NCBI GenBank assembly: GCA_029783825.1 | Contig: JAREIK010002654.1 | Location: 102,251 to 166,250, forward strand | Length of the DNA: 64,000 nt | Origin: Sapria himalayana | Taxonomy: Eukaryota > Streptophyta > Magnoliopsida > Malpighiales > Rafflesiaceae | Direction of reading: 5' to 3' | Shown: in pieces, positions 54,190-64,000 of the stretch | How positions within the stretch are numbered: the first letter of the stretch is position 1 | Layout of the letters: each line of letters starts with the position of its first letter | Translations under genes and position numbers: made by a program | Notes under the pieces: generated by a model | What the model was told of the DNA's origin: nothing | The model's database searches: none | The model's input: only the letters and a program-made list of their open reading frames with translations

Positions 54190-54466
54190 CAGATATATAG
54201 ATAGATAGATAGATAGACAGATAGACACACAGATAGATTGATATATTGATTAATAGAAAGATAGATAGGTAAATTGATAGATCGATAGATAGGTCGACAA
54301 ATAAATAGATCTATAGATAAAAATTTAGATAAATAGATAGATGGTTAGATAAATAGATAGATAGATAAACAGATCGATACTTAGAAAGATAAATATTTAG
54401 ACATATAGATAGATAGATAATTATACATATAAATAGATAGATATATAGATAGACAGATAGATTGAT

Positions 54467-54504
<38 letters not shown>

Positions 54505-54830
54505 AGACAGATAGTTAGATAAACATATTGACAGATAGAAAGGTAGATAGATAGAAATAAACATAGATAGATAGATAGAATGAAAGAAATGAATAAAGAT
54601 AGACAGATAAATAAATAAATATATATATATAAAGTTAGAAATATAGATATATAAAAAAAAGATAGAAAAATATATAGAAATAGATAGATATATTGGTAGA
54701 CAATTAGATAGACAGACATATAGTCATATAAATAGATAGATAGTAGACAAAAAGATAGATAGATAGGCAGATAGACAGATAAAAAGATAGGAAAATAGAG
54801 AGATATAGAGATAGATAGGCAAATATACAT
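52814..54830 (-). repeat. Degenerate satellite, inverted orientation (GATA on + strand), segment 5
   Basis: The same satellite family with the TCTA strand now on the minus strand. It shows matching variants in complement (AGACAAATAGA, AGACATATAGA, GATTGATTGA). The TA run at 54120-54179 is the longest in the window. Open frames appear only on the minus strand, as expected for the inverted orientation. Confidence 0.96.
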
Positions 54831-54930
54831 ACAACTTTGTCGTAGCAGACAGATGGTGACCAGTGGATTTGGGGGAAAGAAAGCAACATCAATTTAATGA
54901 ATAGATTATATTTTATGTACTATATGTATG
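54831..54930 (+). repeat. About 100-bp direct repeat, left copy
   Basis: ACAACTTTGTCGTAGCAGAC and following bases, ending near TATATTTTATGTACTAT, match 59099-59200 in diverged form (ACAGCTTTGTCGTAGTAGAA). It starts exactly where the GATA array stops. Its identity is not recognised. Confidence 0.75.
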
Positions 54931-54939
54931 TATGTATGT

Positions 54940-55145
54940 ATTGAACTTTTATCCTATAAAATCTATTTGCAAATTTCTTGTGCCTTGTGTTTCTAGGTTC
55001 GATACAATTTCGAACAAACAAAGATAATTTTTGCAACCTTGGTTAAGGTGTTTGTTCCTTTTTTTAATGCTTATGGCAGAATATATAGGTGTTTGATCTT
55101 CATGCTCCATAATAAGCATTTACGCTCTACTTTAAAGTAAATACG
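54940..55145 (+). repeat. 286-293-bp repeat family, dispersed unit
   Basis: Starts ATTGAACTTTTATCC after a TATG run and contains CTTGTGCCTTGTG, GGTTCGATACAATTTCGAAC, GGTTAAGGTGTTTGTTCC and CATGCTCCATAATAAGC. It is about 2.66 kb upstream of the three tandem units at 57602-58370. Confidence 0.85.
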
Positions 55146-55330
55146 TGTACATTTATTTCTGTATATATGTATATGTACATATACATATATACTTGTATAT
55201 ATGTACAAGTATTTACCAGTATATGTGTATATGTAAATATAGACTAAGTAGATATGTACATATTTACCAGTATATGTGTATATGTACAAGTATTTACAGT
55301 AACGTGTAAATATACACTAAAGTATTTGTT
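55146..55330. repeat. TACATATA/GTATATGTAC palindrome-rich patch
   Basis: Interleaved TATATGTACA and TACATATA phrases with ATTTACCAGTATATGTGTAT repeated twice. The composition resembles the larger patch at 58350-58960. Confidence 0.7.
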
Positions 55331-57440
55331 CTTTCATTCGTTCAAATGTTTATTTATGAGCTACAATTATACTTATAATTAAATATATATGTTGAGATTT
55401 ATCTTGTTGGTATATCCAAACACAAAGAATTATTAGACACAATTATTTCTTCTCCAATATGTTTCTTTAAAAATTATAAATGCGAAGAAATTTTTTTCAC
55501 ATATTTAATATATTAATAAAAATGAATAAATGAATCTGTAATCTCATTGATTTTATCTTTTACTATAAGAATCAGGACTTTAGAGAAATAATGCATATGA
55601 AAAAAGTTTTCAACTAATAATAATTCATTTTTATATGCTTAAACAACATACAACTTATGTTTAATTATATGTGTCTAACTATATATAAATATTTGTATAA
55701 CTATATAACACTCTATATAATTAAATATAATTATATTTGTAACTATGTATACATATATGTATACATATATGTTAATCTATATATTTGTTTATAACTTTGT
55801 ATATATTCATGTATAACTATTTGTATGAATTATCTATATATAACTATATGTTTAACTATATAAAAATATTTATAACTATATATACTATATGTATAATAAC
55901 ATATAACTATAAATAATTGTATCTCACTATATGTATAACTATAAAAGCTTAATACATAACTATATTTAGATCGAGTAGTAAGCCAACAATGTACATCATG
56001 ATATATCTTATCAGATAAAATATATAAAATTTATTTTTTCTACGAAAGAGTTGTCATACTTCTTGAGTAATTGATCTCAATAGTAAAAAAAATCTCAGAT
56101 ATTTCAAATATTGTTTGAAACTTGGTTTGTAGATTTTCGGTTAGATATATCAAATTGATTATCTCATGTAATTAGATCATTATCATCGTATACAATTAGT
56201 TTCACATACTAACATCTTGATCAACTTAAAAAATAAAAAAATTTGACATAATTATATGAAAAAATATAGTAAATATTGAGTAAAATTATTAAATCATTTC
56301 TTGGGAGACTGCTTGAGGCTATAAATTGCCTTTCCTATTCTGCATATTATATATGTGTTCTCTGCTTTCAGGAGCAATAAATCCTATTGACTATTATATA
56401 AGTATTTTTTTTATATAAATTATAATAAAGAAATGTATTCTTTATATCTAACTAATACATATTTTATATATGTGATGATAATTAGAAAGTAATAACCTAT
56501 TAGTGGTCATGTTAATCATATTAAATAATATGTACCAAGAATCAATATCATAAGGCTATGTAAAATCATTCATTACCAACCTAGTCTTGTCGATCGATCT
56601 TTTCGTTGGGTCCCTCTTTATTATATATATTTGTCTATAATGTAATTGGAATGTCAAAGTCATCATTCTAAACTGGATTAATTGATATGATAGAAAACTC
56701 ATTTAAAATAGATTGCAAATGTATCCATTTATTATATACATCTTTGGATTGAGATCATCGAGTCTTTTAATGCTCATTTTAATTTCTCTCTCTTGGTGAG
56801 ATTTAAATGTCATGTCTAGTGGATCATAATTACTTTAGAAGTTCTTATTTTGTATGTATATATTAGAGGTCATTGTCTTGATGTGATAGCAAGTATCTTT
56901 GTCAAAGGACAATAAGTCTTGGATTTGAGATGTATTAGATAGAGCTTTTATTGATTTTTGAAAGAATATTATTGAGATATTAATACCTCATATATCTTGC
57001 ACTTAGCAAGGGTCTTGTATACTGGGTAAAACCTCCAATGATATTATTGAATAATACCTTTCTTGTAGTTCTTTTTTTAAGAAGTAAATGATATTAAGTA
57101 TCAGTCATTTAAGCATTTTTTTAATTTTGAGGATAATTAGATAATTTATCAAACATCTAGCATTAATATTCTTTTACAAATCATAATTGGTCAGAGAATG
57201 AACAAATATCTAATTGTAATATTTTAATAATTTAGTACTCCTAAATATTTTAATTGTATGAAAATGATGTGCTTACATTAATATTCTCTCTCTAGGTAAT
57301 TTCAGGTAGGTCCTTTTTTTCTCTTGATTTAGGGTGATATTCAAACTCACGACCTCACTAATAAATTATAATTTTTTAGCTTGTGTCTTCAATAATGTCT
57401 CGAGTATGCTTTTTATCCACGATACAATTTCAAACATTCA
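55331..57440. other. AT-rich non-coding stretch, nothing recognised
   Basis: About 2.1 kb of AT-rich sequence with short TATAACTATATGT repeats at 55660-55960. All frames are closed by stops within short distances. I looked for reverse transcriptase, integrase and transposase motifs on both strands and saw none. It could be eroded transposon or ordinary intergenic DNA. Confidence 0.6.
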
Positions 57441-57601
57441 TATGTTAAATTTTAATCATTTATTTTAGCTTGTTCTTTTATATATATACATATATATATA
57501 TATGTATGTATGTATGTATGTATGCATGGATGTATGTATGTATGTATGAATATATGTATGTGTGAGTGTGTATGTGTGTGTTTCCATGTATGTATGCATG
57601 T

Positions 57602-58370
57602 ATTGTTTTTTATCTTGTAAAATTCAGTTGCAAATTTTTTGTGCCTTGTGTTTTTAGGTTCGACGTAATTTTGAACAAACAAAGATATTTTTGTAGCCTT
57701 GGTTAAGGTGTTTATTCTTTTTTTTTTGTTTATGTCAGAATATCTACCTGTTTGATGTTCATGCTCCATAATGGATATTTATACTCTACTTTATGTTAAT
57801 ACTTGTAGAGGGAAGAGAAAAAGGAGGTCATATATATATATCCATTATGTATGTATGCATCCATGTATGTGTGTATGTATGTATGCATTGAACTTTAATC
57901 CTGTAAAATCTAGTTACAATTTTCTTGGGCCTTGTGTTTCCAGGTTCAACACAATTTCAAACAAACAAAAATGATTTTTGCAACCCTGGTTAGGTGTTTG
58001 TTCCTTTTTTTATGTTTATGATAGAATATCTATCTGTTTGAAGTTAATGCTTCATTATGGATATTTACGCTCTACTTTATGTAAATACTTGTAGAGGGAA
58101 GAGAAAAAAGAGGTCATATATGTATGTATGTATACATGTATGTATGTATTTATCCATGTATGTATGTATGTATGTATATATTGAACTTTGATCCTGTAAA
58201 ATCTAGTGGCAAATTTCTTGTGCCTTGTGTTTTCAGGTTCAATTCAATTTCGAACAAACATAGATGATTTTTTATACTTATGATAGAATATATAGCTGTT
58301 TGATGTTCATGCTCCATAATGGATGTTTATGTTCTACTTTATATAAATACTTGTACATATATAGCAGTAT
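57602..58370 (+). repeat. Three tandem units of the 286-293-bp repeat
   Basis: Units start at 57602, 57887 and 58180 with an ATTG-type phrase after a TATG/CATG run. Each contains GCCTTGTGTTTNCAGGTTC, AATTTNRAACAAACA, then TGTTTGATGTTCATGCTCCATAATGGAT and TACTTGTAGAGGGAAGAGAA (the last unit is cut before the GAGGGAAG part). A TATG microsatellite separates the units. No open frame is conserved. Confidence 0.88.
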
Positions 58371-58960
58371 ATATGTAATTGTACATATATAATGGTTTAT
58401 ATGTACGTATACATATATACTAGTATATATGTACAAGTATTTAATAGTACATGTGTATATGTACATATATTCCAATATATATATATATATATATATTACA
58501 CACACACACACATATATATCAGTATATATATACATATAATTACAACATATGTACATGTTTATATGTACATATAAATACTAAGTGTATGCACATATATACA
58601 ATATAGTAAATGTACATATATACTACAGTGTATATCTGTACACTGGTATATATCTACAAGTATTTTCCAGTATATATGTACATACTTATACATATACACT
58701 GTATTGTATATTTACATACATGTACATATATATATGTACATATATATTACAGTGTATATGTATACACTAGTATATATGTACATATACACTACAATATATG
58801 TACATATTTATATGAACACATAAATACTTAGTACGTGTACATATATACACTATAGTATATGTACATATTATTACAGTGTATATGTATACACTTGTATATA
58901 TATAAATTTAAACTATAGTATATATGTACATATATACTGTAGTATTATATATTTATCAAA
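58350..58960. repeat. Palindrome-rich TATATGTACATATA block
   Basis: Dense run of TACATATATAC, GTATATATGTAC and ATTACAGTGTATATGTATAC phrases, many self-complementary. An AC run is at about 58498-58512. Such DNA can form cruciforms. No coding or RNA gene is recognised. Confidence 0.8.
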
Positions 58961-59098
58961 ATAGAACATTATTTGTTTATTTATTTTGATTTGATTGACT
59001 GGTTTAATTTTTGTAGAAATATGATACAACGATGTTTTCCATATGAAGCTTTTAGAAGAGAAGGAAATTTTCATTAGATATGACACACCAAAACTCGG

Positions 59099-59200
59099 AC
59101 AGCTTTGTCGTAGTAGAAAGATGGTGATCAGAGGAGCTGAGGAAGAGAAAACAATGTCAATGCACGGATAGATTATACTTTATGCACTGTTTGTAGATAC
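59099..59200 (+). repeat. About 100-bp direct repeat, right copy
   Basis: ACAGCTTTGTCGTAGTAGAA and following bases, to about TATACTTTATGCACTG. It is the partner of 54831-54930, about 4.27 kb apart and in the same orientation. Confidence 0.75.
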
Positions 59201-59423
59201 ATTGATGAATAAGAAGTAATAAAATTTTCTCATGTTTTTGTTTTAATTATGTAAAATATTGTATCAGAATAATTTATTAAATGATTTTATTTTTTATTAA
59301 TTATAAATTATAATTTATAGCTTCTATTTTTATTAAATTTAATATATAAATATTAAATTATTTAATTACATTTTTTGAAAAAAAATTAAAATTCTGAAAA
59401 TAGTTTGAATGAAAATAGCTAGG

Positions 59424-59840
59424 GATATTTCTATTGCTAATTTAGTTAGGGAATTTTCCCTTGCTAATTTAGATAGAGAAATTATAATTTTAGCTAGGAA
59501 ATTTTTCATGGCTAAATTTTTTAGCTAAAGACCATTTTCCTCATTAATTTTTAGCGAGGAACACTTTAGATTGCGAAAGGTTCCATCATTATATCTGTTT
59601 AGCGATAGAAACACCCATTTAACTAACTAGTTTAGCTAGGGTAACTATTATTTTAGCTAGGGATATTTCCCTCACTAAAGTTTTCTAGCTAGGGACTCTT
59701 TTCCTCGCTAATTTTTAGCAACGAGTACTTTAGATTGAGAAAGTTTCCATCGTTAATCTGTCGCTATATCCCATTTAGTGATGAAAAACAACAATTTAGC
59801 TAGGGAATTGTCCCTAGCAAGTTGGGATTTTTGTTGTAGT
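59424..59840 (-). mobile_element. CACTA-type transposon end (fragment)
   Basis: The stretch ends GGGATTTTTGTTGTAGTG at 59840, which reads CACTACAACAAAAATCCC on the minus strand, the usual form of plant CACTA (En/Spm) ends. Inside are repeated subterminal units TTTAGCTAGGGA and TTAGCGAGGAA, and a 163-base direct duplication (59488 and 59651). The GATA array resumes straight after. No opposite end or transposase is visible in the window, so this is a fragment or a non-autonomous copy whose other end is eroded. Confidence 0.75.
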
Positions 59841-62280
59841 GTAAATCGATATACAAAGAGATAGAAAGATAGAAAAATGGATAGATAGACCAATAAATAG
59901 ATAGAAAAAAAAGATCGAAAGATAGACTAACAGATAGACATATAGAAGGATAGAAAAATAGATAAATAGATAGATAGACATACATATAGATAGATATAAA
60001 GACAAATAAAATGATAGATAAATAGATAGATAGAAAAAAAGATAGACAAATAGATAGATACATAACAAGACAGATAAATAGATCGATAGCCAAACAGATA
60101 GACAGACAAAAAATAGATAGATAGAAAGATAGATAGAAAGATAGATAGTTAGTTAGTTAGATAGATATATATATAAAGACAAATATATAGATAGATAGAT
60201 AGACAGATAGATAGATGACAATTAGATTGATAAATAGACAAATAGATAACCAAATAAATCGACAAACATTTAGATAGAAAGATAGATTGATTGATAGACA
60301 GACATATAGATAGACATATAGATATAAAGACATATAGATACACAGATAGACAGACAAATTAAAAGATAGATAGACATACAAAGAGATAGCTAAATAGACA
60401 AACATATTGACAGAAAGATTGATAAATAGATAGACAGACAAATTGACAGATTGATTGACATACAGATAGAAAGATAGATAGAAAGATATTTAGAATTATA
60501 GATAGAAAGATGGATAGATAGACAAATATATAGACAGATAGATAGATGGAAAAAGAGACAAATAATTGACTAATAGATAGATAGATAGACAAATAGAAAG
60601 TTATATAGATAAATAGATAGATGGATGGATGGATGGATAGAAAGGTATACAGATAGATAAATGGATTAATAGACTGTTAGATCGTCAGATATAAAAGTAT
60701 ATAAATAGTCGGATAGATAGATGAATAGATTGTTAAAAATTCATGTAAAAGATAGATAGTTAGATAGAAACATAGATAGATAGAATGATAAATAGATTAA
60801 TAAAAAGATAGATAGACAAATAGATAGAAAGTTGGATAGATCGAAAAATAAATAGACACACACACACACACACACATAGATAGATAAACAAATAGATAGA
60901 CATATAGATAGACAAACAGATAGATTGATAGTTAGGCTGACTGATAGATAGACAGAATAGAGGCATATAGATAAATAAATAGATATACTGACATACAAGA
61001 TAGATAGATAGATAGATAGATAGTAGACAAACAGATTAATATACATATAGATAGTCAAATAGATAGAAAGTTAGATAGACAGATAAACATATAAATATAC
61101 ACATAGATAGACAGATAAATATACAAATTTTTAGATAGATATATAGATTCATAGATAAATAGATAGATAGACAAATAGATAGATAGATAGATATACATAT
61201 AAATATACATATAGATAGACAGATATACAAATAGACATATAGATAGATAGATAAATAAATAGATAGATATATAGATAGATAGATAGAATATCAGTTAGAT
61301 AGATAGAACGATAGACTGAAAGATAGATAGATAGAAACCTAAATATAAATGATAGATAGGTAGATAGATATATCATTAGATAGATAAATAGAAAAATAGA
61401 TTGTTATATAGATAGAGAGAAAGATAGACTAATAGATAGACAAAATAAAAAATAGACACATAGATAGATAGATAGTTAGATAGATAGATAGATAAATATA
61501 TAGATAAACAAACAGACAGACAGATAGATACACAAACAGAAAGATAGATAGATTAATACATAGATAGACAAAAGATAGATAGATAGATAGATAAATAGAT
61601 AGAAAGATAGACTGATAGATAGACAAATAGATAGAGAGACAATTGATAGAGAGATAGTTTGACTAATAGAGAAAGAGAAAGACAGATAGATACACATACA
61701 GATAGATTGATTAATAGATAGATAGATAGACATATAGATAAAAAAAGAAGATAGATAGATAGATAAATATACAAATAAAAAGATAGACAGATAGATAGAC
61801 AAATAGAAAGGTATAAAAATAAACAAATAGATATATAGATAGATAGATAGATATATAGATAGATATATAGATAGACAGACAGACTGATAGATAGACCTAC
61901 TAATATATACATTTATAGAAAAATAGATAGATAGATAGATATATATAAAAAGATAGATAGACACACAAATAGACTTACAGTTAGACATATTTACATATAG
62001 ATATATAGACAAATAGATAAATAAATAGATAGATAGATAAATAGATAGATTGACAGACAAATAGACAGATAGATAGAAATATAGACAGAAAATAGATAGA
62101 TAGATAGACAGACATAGTAAACAGGTTGAAAGATAGATAGACAAGTAGACATACATATAGACAGATAGATAGAAAGATAGACACACAAGAAAGACTTACA
62201 GACAGACATGCAAATAGATAGATAGATAGATAGAGAGCTAGATATATAGACAAATAGATACATAGATAGACAGATAGATT
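59841..62280 (-). repeat. Degenerate satellite, inverted orientation, segment 6
   Basis: GATA/TAGA units on the + strand with the same variant classes as segment 5. A CA run of about 22 bases lies at 60855-60876. No gene is visible; minus-strand open frames are repeat-encoded. Confidence 0.96.
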
Positions 62281-62967
62281 TTGAGTTTGCAGGAAAGCAC
62301 TAATGGGGCAATCAAATCATATTCCTTGTAATTAAAAGAAGTCTGTAACTAGCAAGAGTCTGTAAAAATTTTGTCAAGTCATGTGTTATGTTTTTTTACC
62401 AGCATTTAAATCATGTAGTTTTAGAATCATGTGTTTGTATTAAATAAAAGGTCCTAGGAGAGGTGAGTGTCTAGTTTAGGAGGTCAGCAAAGATTAGGAT
62501 CCTGCAAAGTGGCTTGGAAATGGCACTCAAGATGTGAATCTAAAGCTATATCGGCAAACAAAGAGGGTCAAGGACTAGGACAGATAGAAGAGGAAAGCTT
62601 CGGCAGAATATGTGCAATAAGGTTGAAAGGAATTTTGCAAAGTCTGAGATATTTCTATTATTTTATGCAGGAAATATGTTATATACAGCATAGAAAGGGT
62701 GATATCAGAAAAACAGGAAGGATGTTCCATGAAGTGCTAGAAAGATAAAAGTAGGAAACTCATTTTAGTAAAGAGTAAAGTTAAGATTGATGACTTACTT
62801 AGAGTTTTTACGTTATTTTAATAGTGCAAGGAAGATTATATGATTAGTCTTTAGAAATGGGGAATGGATGTAAGAGGGTAAAGGGTAGAAGTAGTTTGTA
62901 CAAATGGTATTCCTCCGCCAAAAGAGAGGGCTATAAATAATAAACAAACTCATTTAAAAAAAAATAA
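62281..62967 (+). mobile_element. LINE copy C, 5'-truncated 3' end
   Basis: Plus-strand fragment ending GGTATTCCTCCGCCAAAAGA, GAGGGCTATAAATAATAAAC, then an A-rich tail at about 62954-62967. The last 90 or so bases match the ends of LINEs A and B. The upstream 590 bases do not visibly match either, as expected for a third subfamily truncated in the 3' UTR. A possible 15-base target duplication with one mismatch (GATAGACAGATAGAT at 62265-62279, GATAGAAAGATAGAT at 62969-62983) is weak in satellite DNA. The 93-codon frame at 62467-62748 has no recognised domain. Confidence 0.8.
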
Positions 62968-64000
62968 AGATAGAAAGATAGATAAATTGAGAGACAGATA
63001 AACAGATAGAAAGATAGATGGATAGACAAATAGACACACAGATAGATAGAAATAAAGAAAGACAAATAGATGGATTAATAGATGGATTAATAGATGGATG
63101 AATAGATGGATTAATAGATGGATGAATAGATGGATGAATAGATAAATGGATATATAGGTAGATAGATAAATATATATAAAGATTGATAGATAGACAAATA
63201 GATAGACGGATAGATAGACAAATATATAGATGGATAGATAGACATTTAGATAGATGGATAAATGATGAGATTGATAAACGGATAGATATCCATATAGAAA
63301 GATGGATAAATTGATGCATAGATGGACGGATAAATACCTGGATAAATTGATGAATAGATAGATGGATAAATAGATGGTTAGATAGATGAATAATTATACT
63401 GAAAGATAGATGGATATATTGATGAATAGATAGACATATAAATAGATAGATGGATAGATGCATAGATAGGTGGATAGAAATATTGATAGATAGATGGATT
63501 GATAGACAGATAGATTGATAGATATATTGACTGATAGATAAACAAATTGATAGATACACATATAGATAAATTGATAGAATAACAAATAGTCAAAGAGAGA
63601 GATAGATAGATAGATTAACATATAGATAAACAAATATATAGATAGATATAAAGACATATAGAGAGACAGACATATAGATAGATAGATATATAGATAGAAA
63701 GATTGATTGATTAATTGACACGCAAATAGATAGATAGATAGATTGATTGATAGATAGATTCATAGGCTAATTGATAGACAAATTGATAGACATATAAATG
63801 ATCGATATATAGACAAATATATAGATATTTATATAGATAGATAGTTGATTAATAGATTGATAGATAGGCAAATAGGCAGGTAGATAGATAGAAAAATAGA
63901 CATATAGACATATAGATAGACCTCAAATAAATAGATACACAGATAGATTGATATCTAGATCGATAGATAGATTGACAAATAAAAAAATAAAAAGATAGAT
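62968..64000 (-). repeat. Degenerate satellite, inverted orientation, segment 7
   Basis: GATA-oriented satellite to the window edge. At 63068-63150 a GATGGATTAATA/GATGGATGAATA variant dominates, which is rare elsewhere in the window. No gene is visible. Confidence 0.95.

Noticed and set aside
54975..55010. A tRNA gene or tRNA-like T arm at GGTTCGATACAATTTCGAAC
   Set aside because: There is a T-loop-like phrase but no acceptor, D or anticodon arms around it. At most it is a B-box-like site within a repeat unit.
54831..59200. An LTR retrotransposon bounded by the 100-bp direct repeats
   Set aside because: The repeats lack TG...CA ends, no primer-binding site or polypurine tract is seen, and there is no gag or pol coding trace between them.
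62467..62748. A 93-codon plus-strand open frame upstream of the LINE C tail
   Set aside because: No recognisable domain or signal. The position fits LINE 3' UTR, and the length is not unusual for chance in this composition.

Overview
This window looks like intergenic, repeat-dominated DNA from a flowering plant. I find no cellular protein gene, tRNA or rRNA in it. The plant assignment rests on the transposons. Two L1-type LINEs have an ORF1 with a plant-style DUF4283 plus zinc-knuckle layout and an ORF2 ending in zf-RVT and RNase H. There is also a RICESLEEPER-like hAT transposase, a short hAT derivative with GC-rich ends, and an end of the form ...TTTTTGTTGTAGTG typical of plant CACTA elements.

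Layout. About 40 kb of the 64 kb is a degenerate tetranucleotide satellite. It reads TCTA/CTAT on the + strand from 1 to about 52.14 kb and GATA/TAGA from 52.81 kb to the end, so the two halves are inverted relative to each other. The satellite is broken by: LINE copy A (about 9.25-16.65 kb, minus strand, near full length, decayed); LINE copy B (about 28.61-38.66 kb, minus strand, decayed), whose ORF1 holds a 3,505-bp hAT element (34,376-37,880) with a perfect 8-bp target duplication; a 486-bp non-autonomous hAT element (46,094-46,579), also with a perfect 8-bp target duplication; an AT-rich spacer of about 0.67 kb at the strand switch; a 5-kb non-satellite block (54.83-59.84 kb) with 286-293-bp repeat units, palindrome-rich TACATATA DNA and a CACTA-type end; and a short LINE 3' end, copy C (about 62.28-62.97 kb, plus strand).

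How the parts relate. The satellite has higher-order structure. A composite block with the fixed order TAGT/CAGT-rich, then CTCT-rich (often with a TA run), then ACCTACCT-rich recurs six times between 19.8 and 39.4 kb, and LINE B sits between copies five and six. All three LINEs have their sense strand on the GATA strand, as expected if target-primed reverse transcription always used the pyrimidine-rich TCTA strand as primer. The order of events is satellite and its modules first, then LINEs, then the hAT insertion into LINE B.

The many long open frames in the satellite (Ser-Ile-Tyr-Leu repeats) follow from TCTA having no stop codon in any frame. They are not annotated as genes. Every transposon gene here is broken by frameshifts or stops.
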